Source: Stenotrophomonas sp. Iso1
GTDB taxonomy: Bacteria > Pseudomonadota > Gammaproteobacteria > Xanthomonadales > Xanthomonadaceae
Assembly: GCF_027497995.1 (NCBI RefSeq)
Contig: NZ_JAODBT010000001.1
Location: 1,240,001 to 1,304,000 of the forward strand
Direction: 5' to 3'
DNA: 64,000 nt
Below, in pieces: positions 7,596-18,150 of this stretch. Position numbers and translations under genes: made by a program. Position 1 is the stretch's first letter. Every line of letters starts with the position of its first letter. The notes beneath the pieces were generated by a model, which worked only from the letters and a program-made list of their open reading frames with translations, did no database searches and was not told the origin of the DNA.

Positions 7596-10058
7596 ATGAA
7601 CAACAAAAAGACCAATGGGGCCGGAAAGGCCCGCAAGTCCGCCGCCGGCGCCAAGCCGGACCAGGCCCCGGGCAAAGCCCGCAAATCCGCAAAACTGCCG
7701 CCGTGGATGCCGGAGAGCCTGTCGGCTCCCGCTAAACCCGGCCGCGGCAAACCCAAAGACACCGCTTCTTCTGCACCGCAGAGCTTCGTGCGTGGCCGTC
7801 GCAAGCCCGCAGCAGGGCCGGCGGTAGCGGTTGAAGACCCCTATGCCTCCCGCGAAGCAGAACGCTACGCGCAGCCCATTGCCAGCCGTGAAGCCATCCT
7901 GCAACTGCTGGAGCGCTGCGAGGGCCCGCAGAACCTTGAGGAAATTGGCCGTCAACTTGGCCTGACCGAGCCCGACCGCGCCGATGCCCTGTCCAAGCGC
8001 CTGGGTGCAATGGTGCGCGATGGTCAGCTGGTGCAGAACCGCCGTGGTGGTTTCGCGCCGGTGCTGGCATTGAGCCTCATCCCCGGCGTGGTGATTGCCA
8101 ATCCGGAAGGTTTTGGTTTCCTGCGCCCGGACGAAGGCGGCGATGACCTGTTCCTGTCGCCGTATGAAATGCGCAAGGTGATGCACGGTGACCGTGCGTT
8201 GGCCAACGTCACCGGCATTGACCGCCGAGGCCGCCGCGAAGGCAGCATCGCGCGCGTGCTGGAGCGGGGCGTCAACCGGCTGATCGGCCATTTCAGCGTG
8301 GAATTCGGCATCAATTATGTGGTGCCCGATGACAAGCGCATCCAGCGCAACATCCAGATCCCCGGTGAAGCTACCGGCGGTGCGAAGGATGGCCAACTGG
8401 TGGTGTGCGAGCTGACCCACGCGCCGGATTCGCGACGCCCTCCGATCGGCAAGATCATCGCCGTGTTGGGCGACAAGCTGACCCCGTCGCTGGTGGTGGA
8501 AACCGCGATTCACGGCCACGAGCTGCCGTATGAGTTCCCGCCGGAAGTGCTGGACGAAGCCACCGCCATCCCGATGACGGTGAAGCCGTCGATGATCGGC
8601 AAGCGCGTGGACCTGCGTTCGATGCCGCTGGTGACCATCGATGGCGAGGACGCCAAGGACTTCGACGACGCGGTGTATTGCGAAGCCAACCACGATGGCT
8701 TCCGCCTGGTGGTCGCCATTGCCGACGTGTCCAACTATGTGCGTCCCGGTACGCCGCTGGATGATGAAGCGCAGAAGCGCGCGACGTCGGTGTACTTCCC
8801 CGGTTTCGTAGTGCCGATGCTGCCGGAGACGCTGTCCAACGGCATCTGCTCGCTGCGGCCGAAGGAAGACCGCATGTGCTTCGTCTGCGACATGCAGGTG
8901 GGCCGCGATGGGCAGGTCAGCGGTTCTAAGTTCTACGAAGCGGTGATGAACTCGCACGCGCGCCTGACCTACACGCAGGTATGGAATGCGGTGGGCGAGG
9001 ACGATGCAGACGCCAAGGCGTTCATCGGCCCGTTGCTGCCGCAGATCCAGAGCCTGCACCAGCTGTACCGCATTCTGGCCAAGGCACGCGACCGCCGTGG
9101 CGCCATCGAGTTTGAAACCTCGGAAGTGCGTTTCGTGCTCGACAACCGGGGCGAAGTCACCCAAGCCGGCATGATGGTGCGCAACGACGCGCACAAGCTG
9201 ATCGAAGAATGCATGATCGCGGCTAACGTTGAAGCCGCGCGTTATCTGCTGTCCATGCATATCCCGGCGCCATTCCGCGTGCACGAGCGGCCGCCGGAGT
9301 CCAAGTTCGCCGACCTGCTGGAGTTCCTCAAGGAATTCAAGCTGAGCCTGCCGGCATGGAACAAGGTGCAGCCGGGCGATTACACCAAGCTGCTGAAGAA
9401 GGTGCGTGAGCGTCCGGATTCGGCCCTGCTGGAATCGGTGTTGCTGCGCAGCCAGTCGCTGGCGGTGTATTCGCCGGACAACAACGGCCACTTCGGTCTG
9501 GCGCTGGAGGCGTACGCGCACTTCACCTCGCCGATCCGTCGTTATCCAGACTTGTTGGTGCACCGTGCCATCAAGTACGCGCTGACCGGCGGGCCGAGCG
9601 AGAAATACATCTACACCCCGCGCGAGGTTGCGGCGCTGTCGTTGCAATGCTCCGAGCGTGCGCGCCGTGCCGATGAGGCCGAGCGCGAAGTTGACGAGCG
9701 TTTCCGCGCGGCCTGGATGGAAAAACACGTTGGCGGCCAGTTCGATGGCGTGATCAGTGGTGTGACCAGCTTCGGCCTGTTTGTGGAACTGGACGAGTCC
9801 AAGGTCAACGGTCTGGTCCACGTCACCCAGCTGCCGCACGACTATTACCAGTTTGATCCGATTCGCAAAACGCTCAGCGGCGACCGCCGTGGCAGTGAGT
9901 TCCGTCTCGGCGACCGGGTGCGCGTTTTGGTGCTCAAGGCCAGCATGGAAGAGCGCAAGATCGACTTCCGCTTGGTCCAGAAGGACGGCGAGGCCAGTGA
10001 CGCGGCACCACTGCCCGAGCGCGGCAAGCCGGCCAAGCGCGTCAAAAAGAAGTACTGA
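7596..10058 (+). CDS. rnr: Ribonuclease R
   Basis: Processive 3'-5' exoribonuclease (RNase II/R family) that degrades structured RNA and works in rRNA and mRNA turnover. About 820 residues. A basic, low-complexity N-terminal extension (KARKSAAGAKPDQAPGKARK) is followed by a winged-helix segment (SREAILQLLERCEGPQ, about residue 88), cold-shock domains, the RNB catalytic domain with the acidic metal cluster DGEDAKDFDDAV (about residue 349), and a C-terminal S1 domain (VISGVTSFGLFVELDES, about 716) ending in a lysine-rich tail. The MNNKKTN start was chosen; a longer frame from 7536 would run through the tRNA promoter side and lacks a binding site. rlmB follows 208 bp later, the same order as rnr-rlmB in E. 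coli. Confidence 0.96.
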   Translation: MNNKKTNGAGKARKSAAGAKPDQAPGKARKSAKLPPWMPESLSAPAKPGRGKPKDTASSAPQSFVRGRRKPAAGPAVAVEDPYASREAERYAQPIASREAILQLLERCEGPQNLEEIGRQLGLTEPDRADALSKRLGAMVRDGQLVQNRRGGFAPVLALSLIPGVVIANPEGFGFLRPDEGGDDLFLSPYEMRKVMHGDRALANVTGIDRRGRREGSIARVLERGVNRLIGHFSVEFGINYVVPDDKRIQRNIQIPGEATGGAKDGQLVVCELTHAPDSRRPPIGKIIAVLGDKLTPSLVVETAIHGHELPYEFPPEVLDEATAIPMTVKPSMIGKRVDLRSMPLVTIDGEDAKDFDDAVYCEANHDGFRLVVAIADVSNYVRPGTPLDDEAQKRATSVYFPGFVVPMLPETLSNGICSLRPKEDRMCFVCDMQVGRDGQVSGSKFYEAVMNSHARLTYTQVWNAVGEDDADAKAFIGPLLPQIQSLHQLYRILAKARDRRGAIEFETSEVRFVLDNRGEVTQAGMMVRNDAHKLIEECMIAANVEAARYLLSMHIPAPFRVHERPPESKFADLLEFLKEFKLSLPAWNKVQPGDYTKLLKKVRERPDSALLESVLLRSQSLAVYSPDNNGHFGLALEAYAHFTSPIRRYPDLLVHRAIKYALTGGPSEKYIYTPREVAALSLQCSERARRADEAEREVDERFRAAWMEKHVGGQFDGVISGVTSFGLFVELDESKVNGLVHVTQLPHDYYQFDPIRKTLSGDRRGSEFRLGDRVRVLVLKASMEERKIDFRLVQKDGEASDAAPLPERGKPAKRVKKKY

Positions 10059-10099
10059 AGGCCCGGTGTGATGAGTGGCCGAGGTGAGTGAAAAGGAGT

Positions 10100-10135
10100 G
10101 AGAAACGGCAGCAGCAATGGCCTGCTGCGTTTCTC
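10100..10135 (+). terminator. Hairpin after rnr
   Basis: GAGAAACgGCAGCAG / CTGCTGCGTTTCTC, 14 paired bases with one bulged G and a 7-nt loop, followed by only a short pyrimidine run. A possible partial terminator between rnr and rlmB. Confidence 0.5.
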
Positions 10136-10266
10136 CTTCAGCTTCGTCAGGGGGCGACCGGCGCGGGAAACCGAGCGGTTGCCCTTGCGCTTACTTGCCC
10201 CTCACTCCTCTTCGCGCGTTCCTCAGTAGTACCATTGCCCCCCAAATTTCCCCCCATGTGACGCCA

Positions 10267-11010
10267 ATGAGCAAGCAGAACCAGTGGATCGTCGGCGTCA
10301 ATGCCGTGGCTTCTTCGATTGAGAAGGACCCGGAGAACGTTCGTGAAGTCCTGATCGAGGCCGGTGCCAAAAACCCGCGTCTGGTCGAAATTGAAGAAGA
10401 AGCCCTGCGCAAGGGCATCGATGTGCGCAAGGTCAATGCGCAGGCGCTGGGCGGCGTGGCCGGGCAGGTCCGCCATCAGGGTGTGGTTGCGCGGTATGCC
10501 GCGCCCAAACTGTGGGACGAGAACGAACTGCAGGGCCTGATCGAAGCCGCCGAAGGCAAAGCCTTGGTGCTGGTGCTGGACGAAGTGCAGGATCCGCACA
10601 ATCTGGGCGCCTGCCTGCGCAGTGCCGCTGCCGCTGGCGTTACCGCCGTGGTGATCCCCAAGGACAAGAGCGCGCCGGTCAATGCCACCGTGCGCAAGGT
10701 CAGCGCCGGCGCCGCTGACAGCATTCCCGTGGTGTCGGTGACCAACCTGGTCCGTTGCATCAAGGACATGCAGAAGCTGGGCGTGTGGGTCTACGGGTTG
10801 GCCGGTGAATCGGACACGACCATCCACAAGCTCGACCTGCGCGGCAACGTGGCGCTGGTGATGGGCGGTGAAGCCGATGGCATGCGCCGCCTCACCCGCG
10901 AAACCTGCGACCAGTTGGTGCGCATCCCGATGCCGGGTGATATCGAAAGCCTGAATGTTTCCGTCGCCACCGGCGTGGCCCTGTTCGAAGCCGTCCGCCA
11001 ACGTCTGTAA
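10267..11010 (+). CDS. rlmB: 23S rRNA (guanosine-2251-2'-O)-methyltransferase
   Basis: SpoU/TrmH-type knotted methyltransferase that 2'-O-methylates G2251 in the peptidyl-transferase P loop of 23S rRNA using SAM. 247 residues. Seen: an N-terminal substrate-binding domain (IVGVNAVASSI), then the three SPOUT motifs: DPHNLGACLRSAAAAG (motif 1), VALVMGGEADGMRRL (motif 2) and IPMPGDIESLNVSVATGVALFE (motif 3, forming the knot and SAM pocket). Start at the ATG giving MSKQNQWIVGVN. Paired with rnr upstream, and 10 bp before the peptidase gene. Confidence 0.96.
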   Translation: MSKQNQWIVGVNAVASSIEKDPENVREVLIEAGAKNPRLVEIEEEALRKGIDVRKVNAQALGGVAGQVRHQGVVARYAAPKLWDENELQGLIEAAEGKALVLVLDEVQDPHNLGACLRSAAAAGVTAVVIPKDKSAPVNATVRKVSAGAADSIPVVSVTNLVRCIKDMQKLGVWVYGLAGESDTTIHKLDLRGNVALVMGGEADGMRRLTRETCDQLVRIPMPGDIESLNVSVATGVALFEAVRQRL

Positions 11011-11020
11011 AGGAATCTGC

Positions 11021-12211
11021 ATGCTCCACGCGCCGCACCGTCTGTTTCTTCCACTGACTGCGGCGTTACTGGGGCTATGCGCCTTTGCGGCCGTCGCAAA
11101 GGAAGCCCCCCGTGCCCATGCGCGTGATCTGGGCGTCGCGCCGGGCATCTTCGCTCCTGGCAAGTACAACGCCATCACTGACGTCGCGGGCGTGCGTGTG
11201 GGCCAGGTAACCCTGGCGGAGGGCGACACGGTGCGCACCGGCATCACCGCGATCCTGCCGCATGCCGGCAATGTTTATCGCTCCCGTGTGCCAGCAGCGG
11301 TGCATGTGGGCAATGGTTTCGGCAAGTTCGTCGGCAGCACCCAGGTCAACGAACTGGGCGAGTTGGAAACCCCGATCTTGCTGACCTGCACGCTATGCGT
11401 GTGGAAGGCAGCCGATGCCATGGCTGAGTGGATGCTGGCCAAACCCGATATGCAGCAGGTGCGTTCGCTGAATGTCGTGGTCGGCGAGACCAACGACGGC
11501 GGTTTGAATGACATCCGTGCGCGGCCAATCACCGCCGATGCCGTACGTCGCGCACTGGAAACCGCGCAGAGCGGGCCGGTGCAGGAAGGCAGCGTGGGCG
11601 CTGGTACGGGCACGGTCGCATTTGGTTGGAAGGGGGGTATCGGCACCTCGTCGCGCAAGCTGCCTGACAGCCTTGGTGGCTGGACGGTGGGCGTGTTGGT
11701 GCAGGCCAATTTCGGCGGTGTGCTGCAGGTAGAGGGCGCGCCGGTCGGTCGTGAACTGGATCGCTACGCGTTCCAGAACGCGGTTGCCCAGCAGGAGAAC
11801 GCGCGTGGGTTGGCGGATGATCGCGGCGATGGCTCGGTGATCATCGTCATCGCCACGGATGCGCCGCTGTCGGATCGCAACCTGCGGCGTCTGGCATCGC
11901 GCGGGATGATGGGATTGGGCCGCACCGGCAGTTCCGCGTCCAACGGCAGTGGCGATTACGTGCTGGCGTTTTCTACCGCCGAGTCGGTGCGTCGCGCCTT
12001 CGATGCGCAGCAACTGCAGACCACCGAGTTGGCCAATGAAGCGATGAGCGCGGTGTTTCAGGCCGGCGTGGATACGGTGGAAGAGTCGGTTTACAACGCT
12101 TTGTTCATGGCAACCACGACAAGCGGAAATGGCCAGACGGTGGAAGCGATTCCGTTGGATCGGGTGCGAGAGATCCTACGTGCACATGGAATAGCATCGC
12201 CGAAACCGTAA
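11021..12211 (+). CDS. DmpA/BapA-like P1-family aminopeptidase (S58), secreted
   Basis: 396-residue self-processing N-terminal-nucleophile hydrolase of the DmpA/beta-peptidyl aminopeptidase family. It carries a signal peptide (LFLPLTAALLGLCAFAAVA, cleavage near residue 26), so it acts in the periplasm or outside. Seen: NAITDVAGVRVGQVTL at the start of the fold, VVGETNDGGLNDIR, VGAGTGTVAFGWKGGIGTSSR, and the autoproteolysis site in DDRGDGSVIIVIATDAPL, where the new N-terminal Ser is about residue 272. The family cleaves N-terminal D-amino acids, glycine or beta-amino acids from peptides; which applies here cannot be told. Co-directional with rlmB, 10 bp away, so probably read through from it. 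Confidence 0.9.
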   Translation: MLHAPHRLFLPLTAALLGLCAFAAVAKEAPRAHARDLGVAPGIFAPGKYNAITDVAGVRVGQVTLAEGDTVRTGITAILPHAGNVYRSRVPAAVHVGNGFGKFVGSTQVNELGELETPILLTCTLCVWKAADAMAEWMLAKPDMQQVRSLNVVVGETNDGGLNDIRARPITADAVRRALETAQSGPVQEGSVGAGTGTVAFGWKGGIGTSSRKLPDSLGGWTVGVLVQANFGGVLQVEGAPVGRELDRYAFQNAVAQQENARGLADDRGDGSVIIVIATDAPLSDRNLRRLASRGMMGLGRTGSSASNGSGDYVLAFSTAESVRRAFDAQQLQTTELANEAMSAVFQAGVDTVEESVYNALFMATTTSGNGQTVEAIPLDRVREILRAHGIASPKP

Positions 12212-12473
12212 ACGTAGCGGGGGTCTGGCAGGCTGCAGGAATGCGGGAGGCACTCCCTTCTTCCGCTTGCGGGATAAGGGGATGCAAAGCACCGGAAGAG
12301 TGACCTTCCGCTCTGCTTTCTTTAAGAGCCGCCCTTACGCCAACAGCCAATCCGCGTCCCGGCCCATGCGCTGGCGCAAGGGCACTCAACGGATCGCGAA
12401 CTGACGGTTTGCAAGCAATCCTCTTCGCCCCGCGAGCGGGGGAGGGGCTTTGCATCGCTTGGGCTTTGTGGGG

Positions 12474-13925
12474 CTACTGCGCTGTTACCGCCCCACCGCC
12501 CAACGCCTTGTACAGCGTCACATCGTTGACCAGCTGGCTGCGTTTGACCTGTGCCAGCGACAACTCCGCGTTGCGGCGCGTCTGCTCTGCTTCCAGCCAT
12601 GTGCGCAGGTCAGTGGCACCGGCGCGGTAACGCACTTCGTACAGGCGTGCGATCTCCACCGCCTCGTCATACGAGGCCTGCGCCGCCGCAACCTGCTCGG
12701 TCAATCGCGTGCGTGCCGACAATGCGTTGTCCACTTCCGACAGTGCGGTGTACAGCGTCTTGCGGAAATCATTGGCGGCGATTTGATACGACAGATCCGC
12801 CGAATCGATATCCAACTGCATCTGCCTGAACTTCAGAAACGGCAGGCTTAATCCGGCGCCCAGCGTTGCCACCGGATTGGTCAGTACATCGCCCAGGGAA
12901 GAACTGGAGCTGCCCACTGAACCACTCAAACTCAGGCTCGGGTAATAGCTGGTAGCGGTGACCTTGATGCTGGCCAGAGACTGGCGCAGGCGCAGTTCGG
13001 CGGCACGCAGATCCGGGCGGCGTGCCAACAGTTCGGCGGGCAGGCCTTCGGTGATCACCGGGCTATGGGCGACGTCGAGATTCTGCGGTTCATCCGCTTG
13101 CGGCCATGGCTGGCCATCCAGCAGTACGGTCAGCGCGTTGCGGGTCTCCACGCGCTGTTGTTCCAACTGCGCCTGTGTCGCGCGCTGGCTTTCGATGTTC
13201 TGGCGGGCCTGACGTACTTCCAGCCGCGACACCGCACCGGCATCGAACTGGGTATGCACCAATGAGGCGGTACGTTCGAGGCGATCCAGATTGGCCTGGC
13301 CGGTGGCGATGGATTGGTTGAGGTAGCCCAGCTGCCAATACAGCTCGCAGCTCTGGCCGATCAGACTGAGTACCGTGCTCTGCAGGTCCTGTGCGGTGGC
13401 CTGCGCTTCCCAACCGGCGATGTCGCGCTGACCACGCAGCTTGCCCCACAGGTCCAGCTCCCAACCCAGCGACACACTGGCGCTGTTGCCGCGCGACCAG
13501 TCGTCGCCGCTGTCGATGCGGCGGCTGCCATTGGCGCTCACCGAACCTGCGGCCTGCGGCCAAAGATCGGTACTGGCCAGACCGGCCTGCACGCGCGCAC
13601 GTTCCAGCTTCAAGCCGGCCGAGGCCATGTCGGTGTTGCTGTCGAGCACGCGTTCGATTAGTCGATTCAGGCGCGGATCGGCGAAGCCCTGCCACCACGC
13701 ATCGGCGCGTGTGTCTGTCGCTGGTGCGGTGACGTTGCGATCAATCGATTGCGCGGGCGTATTGGCGAGCGCGTCGCCACGGCCGTACTGCGCGGCAACC
13801 CGAATATCTGCGGCGGGATCGGCGCTGGGTGTCGTGGCGCAGCCGGCCAGCAACGCGGCAACTGCGGCGGAAAGCAGCAGCGGGCGATACGTCTTTTTTG
13901 CGGAATGGATCATGGTCTTCTTCAT
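12474..13925 (-). CDS. macC: Outer-membrane efflux lipoprotein (NodT/OprM family) of the MacAB pump
   Basis: 483-residue TolC-like outer-membrane factor of the NodT group. The lipobox LLAGC (Cys29) is followed by two OEP repeats rich in long helices ([21 protein letters not shown] near the start; [21 protein letters not shown] in the first half; [21 protein letters not shown] near the end). The trimer would form the outer-membrane and periplasmic exit duct. The start ATG overlaps the macB stop (ATGA), so it is translationally coupled. MacAB in E. coli uses unlinked TolC; having its own channel in the operon matches the macABC arrangement I recall for Stenotrophomonas maltophilia. The name is by that analogy. 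Confidence 0.88.
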   Translation of the reverse strand: MKKTMIHSAKKTYRPLLLSAAVAALLAGCATTPSADPAADIRVAAQYGRGDALANTPAQSIDRNVTAPATDTRADAWWQGFADPRLNRLIERVLDSNTDMASAGLKLERARVQAGLASTDLWPQAAGSVSANGSRRIDSGDDWSRGNSASVSLGWELDLWGKLRGQRDIAGWEAQATAQDLQSTVLSLIGQSCELYWQLGYLNQSIATGQANLDRLERTASLVHTQFDAGAVSRLEVRQARQNIESQRATQAQLEQQRVETRNALTVLLDGQPWPQADEPQNLDVAHSPVITEGLPAELLARRPDLRAAELRLRQSLASIKVTATSYYPSLSLSGSVGSSSSSLGDVLTNPVATLGAGLSLPFLKFRQMQLDIDSADLSYQIAANDFRKTLYTALSEVDNALSARTRLTEQVAAAQASYDEAVEIARLYEVRYRAGATDLRTWLEAEQTRRNAELSLAQVKRSQLVNDVTLYKALGGGAVTAQ

Positions 13926-15874
13926 TCGCGGGCCAACGCCTCCACGGGGTCGAGCTGGGCGGCATTGCGGGCCGGCAGGAAGCCAAACGCCACGCCGATC
14001 AAGGTCGAGCAGGCGAAGGCGGCAATAATCGAGCCGGTGGAGAACAACAAGGTGAAGCTGGCGCCGAAGGTCTTGAACGCCCAGCCGATGGACAGTGCCA
14101 GCACGATGCCGAGGATGCCGCCGAGCAGACACACCAGCACCGCTTCAATCAGGAACTGCTGGCGGATATCACTTTGCCGCGCCCCCACCGCCATACGCAC
14201 GCCGATCTCTCGGGTACGTTCGGTGACCGACACCAGCATGATGTTCATCACGCCGATACCGCCGACCACCAGTGCGATGGCAGCAATCGCGCCGATCAGC
14301 AAGGTCATGGTCTTGGTGGTGGACTCGATGGTCTCGCGGATTTCGGCGGTGTTGCTGAGAAAGAAATCCTCGGTGCCGTGGCGCAGCGTCAGCAGCTTGG
14401 TGATGGCCGATTGCGCCGCGTCCATCGGCGTGTCGTCCTTGACCCGCACGGTGATGCCGTTGATGTAGCTCTGCCCGAGCATGCGCGACATCACCGTGGT
14501 GTACGGCGCCCACACGCTCAGGTTGGTGCTGCCACCGAAGCCCATCGACTGGCGCTTGGCGATGCCGATAACCCGCGCCGGCACGTTGCCCAGCAGCACC
14601 ACCTGGCCGAGCGGATCGTCGCTGCCGAACAACTGGGTGCGGGTGTTTTCGTCGATCACCACCACTTGTGCCAAACCTTTCACTTCGCTTTCGTCAAAGT
14701 AACGGCCCGACACCAAGGTCATGCCCTTGACCCGGAAGTACTGCTCACCGATGCCGCTGACTTGTGCGGATGCCGCCTTATTGCCCACACGTGCAGTGAC
14801 CGAGCTGGACACACTGGGCGTGGCGCTATCGATGTAGCTTTGCGTGGAAAGCGCATCGGCATCGCTGCCCTTGAGCGTCTGCACGCGGCCTGAGCGCATG
14901 TCGCCAAAGCCCCGGCCCGGATACACATCGATGGTGTTGGTGCCGAGCGAGGAAATATTCTTCAGGATCTCCTGTTGCGAACCGTTGCCCATCGCTACCA
15001 CCGACACCACCGAGGCAATGCCGATGATGATGCCCAGCATGGTCAGGAAGGTGCGCAGGCGGTGCGCGTTCATGGCGAGCAACGCCATCCGGAAGGCTTC
15101 AAAGAAGCGGTCACGCGCTGCCTGGAATGCACTGCCGCCGATCTTCGGTGGGGCGGGGCGATCCTGCTGGGTCAATGGCGGGACTTTGTCATTGCGACGA
15201 TCCGCGATTATCTCGCCATCATGAATTTCGATGATGCGTTGCGCGTGTTCGGCCACATGCATGTCGTGGGTGACGATGATGATGGTGTGGCCTTCGCCAT
15301 GCAGTTCGCCAAGGATCTTCATGACGTCCTCGCCGGAAGCACTGTCCAGCGCACCGGTGGGTTCGTCGGCGAGGATCACCTCACCGCCGTTCATCAGCGC
15401 CCGCGCGATGGATACGCGTTGTTGCTGACCACCGGACAACTGGCCGGGCGTGTGGCCCATGCGATCCGACAAACCCAGCCGCGCCAACAGTGCTTCAGCG
15501 CGAGTACGGCGCGCTTCCAAAGGCGTGCCGGCATAGATGGCCGGCACTTCCACATTGCCGCGCGCATCCAGATCACCAAGCAGGTGATACCGCTGGAAAA
15601 TGAAGCCGAAATGTTCGCGGCGCAGTTCGGCCAGTTCGTCGGGTTCCATGCGACCGGTTTGGCGACCGGCCACTTTGTAAGAGCCGACCGTCGGGCGATC
15701 CAGACAGCCCAGGATGTTCATCAACGTCGACTTGCCCGAGCCGGACTGGCCGACGATGGCCACCATTTCACCGGCATGGATATCGAGATTGATGTCCTTC
15801 AGTACGGCAATGGTGTCTTCGCCGGCCGGGAACTCGCGACGTAGTTCGCGTAGTTGCAGCAACGGTTGGCTCAT
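13922..15874 (-). CDS. macB: MacB-type ABC exporter, ATPase-permease
   Basis: 650-residue half-transporter that acts as a mechanotransmitter driving substrates (macrolides, lipopeptides, siderophores or haem precursors in relatives) from the periplasm through the outer membrane. Seen: Walker [16 protein letters not shown] (about residue 42), signature [15 protein letters not shown], Walker [13 protein letters not shown], then TM1 ([22 protein letters not shown]), a large periplasmic domain, and the C-terminal FtsX-like bundle of three helices ([64 protein letters not shown]). Stop and start codons overlap with macC and macA. Confidence 0.95.
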   Translation of the reverse strand: MSQPLLQLRELRREFPAGEDTIAVLKDINLDIHAGEMVAIVGQSGSGKSTLMNILGCLDRPTVGSYKVAGRQTGRMEPDELAELRREHFGFIFQRYHLLGDLDARGNVEVPAIYAGTPLEARRTRAEALLARLGLSDRMGHTPGQLSGGQQQRVSIARALMNGGEVILADEPTGALDSASGEDVMKILGELHGEGHTIIIVTHDMHVAEHAQRIIEIHDGEIIADRRNDKVPPLTQQDRPAPPKIGGSAFQAARDRFFEAFRMALLAMNAHRLRTFLTMLGIIIGIASVVSVVAMGNGSQQEILKNISSLGTNTIDVYPGRGFGDMRSGRVQTLKGSDADALSTQSYIDSATPSVSSSVTARVGNKAASAQVSGIGEQYFRVKGMTLVSGRYFDESEVKGLAQVVVIDENTRTQLFGSDDPLGQVVLLGNVPARVIGIAKRQSMGFGGSTNLSVWAPYTTVMSRMLGQSYINGITVRVKDDTPMDAAQSAITKLLTLRHGTEDFFLSNTAEIRETIESTTKTMTLLIGAIAAIALVVGGIGVMNIMLVSVTERTREIGVRMAVGARQSDIRQQFLIEAVLVCLLGGILGIVLALSIGWAFKTFGASFTLLFSTGSIIAAFACSTLIGVAFGFLPARNAAQLDPVEALARE

Positions 15875-17217
15875 CGGCGTGGCCCACCCATCATCGGTGC
15901 CATCGGACTGCGCTGATTGCCGCGCGCATTGGCCTTGTCGGCCGCACTGGCCTCACCGACGACGACCTGTTCGCCTTCGCTCAGACCTTCCAGCACCTCA
16001 ACGTTGGAGCCGTTGTTCAAGCCGACTTTGATGCGACGCGGCTCCGGTTGTCCCTCCTTGCCGACTACACGCACCATGTAGCTGTTGCTCTTTGCCAAGG
16101 CGGCGGCATCGGGCTGACGGCGCTGTGGGCGCTGCCCTTCCGGTCTGCTGCGTGTGGCGCGCGGTTCGCCATTGGCGCTGCCTGCGCCTGTGCGGTGGCC
16201 ACCGCCTTCAGGCACCTTCGGGCCGAGTGCGACGGTGGGAATCAGCAGTGCATTCTTGGCTTGGGCCAGCATTACTGAAACCTGCGCGGTCATATCGATG
16301 CGCAGCGTGCCGTCCGGGTTTTCGACATCGAACAGCGCGTTGTAATACACCGCCGAACTGGAGCTGGACGAAGACGAACTGCTGGAACTGGCGGTGTCAG
16401 TGCTGATCGAAGCCGGCGCCGGGTTGACCGTGCGCAGCTTGGCTTCGTACCGGTGGTCGGGGTTGCCAAGGATGGTGAAGTACACCGGCATACCGGGTTT
16501 GATCTTGACCACGTCGGCTTCGGAGATTTCTGCATTTACCGTGACCAGATCCAGCCGTGCGAGCTTGACGATGGTCGGTGCGGATTGATTTGCGTTGACG
16601 GTGCGGCCTTCTTCGGCCACTACCGCCACCACCGTGCCATCAATGGGTGCGGTGATGCGGGTGTAGCCGAGGTTGGCCTGGGCGGTGCCAAGTTCGGTTT
16701 CACGCTGGCGGATCTGAGCCTCGAGGGCGCGGATCTGTGCGCGGGTGCTGGCCAGGTTGGCTTCGGCCGATTCGTACTCCGAGCGTGAGGTGGCTTCGGC
16801 GGCCAGCATTTCCTTTTGACGGGCGAAGGCCAGCTCCGACTCTTTCAACGAGGCGGTCTGTACCGCACGTTGGGCGCGGATGTTTTCGAGGGCGGCCTGC
16901 GCGTTCTTGAGGCTGTTCTCCTGGGTGACCGAATCGATCTCAGCAATCAGGTCGCCCTGTTTGACCACATCGCCCAGCTGCACCGTGAGTAGCTTGATCT
17001 GGCCCGATGCCTGCGCACCTACGCTGACAAGCTTGTAGGCATCGATCACGCCGGTGGCATCAACGGTTTGTTCCAGGTCCCCACGGGTGACCGGCGAGGT
17101 GGCCATTGAAGGTGCTGCGGGCGTGCGCATGGCCCAGGCAGTACCTCCCGCGATCAACACGACAATGGCGGTGGCAAGCAGGATGCGGTTGCGGCGGGAG
17201 GAGGGCAGCAGCTTCAC
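15871..17217 (-). CDS. macA: MacA-type periplasmic adaptor
   Basis: 448-residue membrane fusion protein that joins MacB to the outer-membrane channel and stimulates its ATPase. One N-terminal membrane anchor ([19 protein letters not shown]), the lipoyl half [29 protein letters not shown], a long helical hairpin (residues about 95-180) and the second lipoyl half ([15 protein letters not shown]). A run of 12 serines (16354-16389) encoded by mixed codons sits in the barrel-domain region. The start is taken as the GTG giving (M)[16 protein letters not shown]; the only ATG upstream (17343) lies inside the 17333-17377 dyad. The start remains uncertain. Overlaps macB by 4 bp. Confidence 0.92.
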   Translation of the reverse strand: MKLLPSSRRNRILLATAIVVLIAGGTAWAMRTPAAPSMATSPVTRGDLEQTVDATGVIDAYKLVSVGAQASGQIKLLTVQLGDVVKQGDLIAEIDSVTQENSLKNAQAALENIRAQRAVQTASLKESELAFARQKEMLAAEATSRSEYESAEANLASTRAQIRALEAQIRQRETELGTAQANLGYTRITAPIDGTVVAVVAEEGRTVNANQSAPTIVKLARLDLVTVNAEISEADVVKIKPGMPVYFTILGNPDHRYEAKLRTVNPAPASISTDTASSSSSSSSSSSSAVYYNALFDVENPDGTLRIDMTAQVSVMLAQAKNALLIPTVALGPKVPEGGGHRTGAGSANGEPRATRSRPEGQRPQRRQPDAAALAKSNSYMVRVVGKEGQPEPRRIKVGLNNGSNVEVLEGLSEGEQVVVGEASAADKANARGNQRSPMAPMMGGPRR

Positions 17218-17332
17218 GATGGTCAGGCACTCATGGCGGGCCGCAGGCCGCGGCGTCGATGCCAGTGTGGACAGCCGTGGAGGGCGGCTCAACGCTCGGC
17301 GTGTGTCGCTTTGTGTCCGGCCATCGACGAGG

Positions 17333-17377
17333 TGTATCGCCATGTATCACGCGTGAGGCGCGATACACAGCGATACA
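17333..17377. promoter_or_regulatory. Four-half-site dyad operator between macA and the response regulator gene
   Basis: TGTATC at 17333 and 17343, and its complement GATACA at 17362 and 17372. Each pair repeats at exactly 10 bp, and the two pairs are arranged with perfect dyad symmetry about 17355. Ten-bp direct repeats of a short motif are what OmpR/PhoB-family regulators bind. The site is between two divergent transcripts whose plus-strand member encodes just such a regulator. That it is the regulator's own operator is my inference. Confidence 0.7.
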
Positions 17378-17439
17378 TGCGCGATCACACATGTTCATCC
17401 GCTAGCATGGATCATTGCACCATGACGGAAGCACACACC

Positions 17440-18150
17440 ATGCATCGCCTGTTGGTGGTAGACGACGACAGCGACATCCGCAGCCTGCTGGCCGAACAGC
17501 TAGGGCGGGCCGGCTATGCCGTGAGCACCGCCGGTGACGGCAGCCAGATGCGGCAGGTGTTGGCGCGCGAGCACATCGACCTGATCGTGCTCGACCTCAA
17601 CCTGCCGCGCGAGGATGGGCTGTTGCTGTGCCGCGAAATCCGCGCGCATTCCAGCACGCCGGTGATCATGCTCACCGCACGCAGCGAACCCATCGACCGC
17701 GTGCTCGGTCTGGAAATGGGTGCCGATGACTACCTCGCCAAGCCGTTCGAGCCACGCGAACTGCTGGCGCGCATCCGCAACGTGCTGCGGCGGACTGAGG
17801 CCTTGCCGGCCAATCTGGAGCCGCTGGCGATGCGTCGTGCGGCGTTCTCCAATTGGGTATTCGATCTGGAGCACCGTCACTTGGTTGATCCGGCCGGACG
17901 CGTGGTGATGCTCTCCGGTGCCGAGTTCCGGCTGCTGCGCGTGTTCGTTGCACATGCGAACAAAGTGTTGTCGCGCGAGCAGTTGGTGGCGCTGAGCAGC
18001 GGCCGCAGTTACGAAGTGCAGGATCGCGCGATTGATCTGCAAGTGAGTCGGCTGCGACAGAAACTCAGCGATGCCGGCAGCAGCGATAGCCCAATCAAAA
18101 CCGTGCGCAATGAAGGCTATGTATTCGCAAGTGCGGTGACACTGGAATGA
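17440..18150 (+). CDS. macR: OmpR-family response regulator of the macABC locus
   Basis: 236 residues. Receiver domain with the acidic pair (LLVVDDDSD, residues 4-12), phospho-acceptor Asp in LIVLDLNLPREDG (about 53), the conserved Thr/Ser in VIMLTARS and Lys in YLAKPFEPREL, followed by a winged-helix DNA-binding domain (SGAEFRLLRVFVAHANKVLSREQL). Three in-frame ATGs exist (17407, 17422, 17440); GGAAG at eight bases before 17440 favours the last. Transcribed away from macA and coupled by ATGA to the kinase. A similarly placed pair is called macRS in S. maltophilia, from memory. Confidence 0.93.
   Translation: MHRLLVVDDDSDIRSLLAEQLGRAGYAVSTAGDGSQMRQVLAREHIDLIVLDLNLPREDGLLLCREIRAHSSTPVIMLTARSEPIDRVLGLEMGADDYLAKPFEPRELLARIRNVLRRTEALPANLEPLAMRRAAFSNWVFDLEHRHLVDPAGRVVMLSGAEFRLLRVFVAHANKVLSREQLVALSSGRSYEVQDRAIDLQVSRLRQKLSDAGSSDSPIKTVRNEGYVFASAVTLE

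Noticed and set aside
7437..9839. 800-residue open frame antisense to rnr
   Set aside because: Shadow of the RNase R gene. It would also overlap tRNA-Leu copy 3, and it contains only low-complexity His/Gln/Arg text.
17217..17343. ATG at 17343 as start of macA
   Set aside because: It would place 42 extra residues of Arg/Pro-rich, non-MFP sequence before the membrane anchor and sits inside the symmetric operator.
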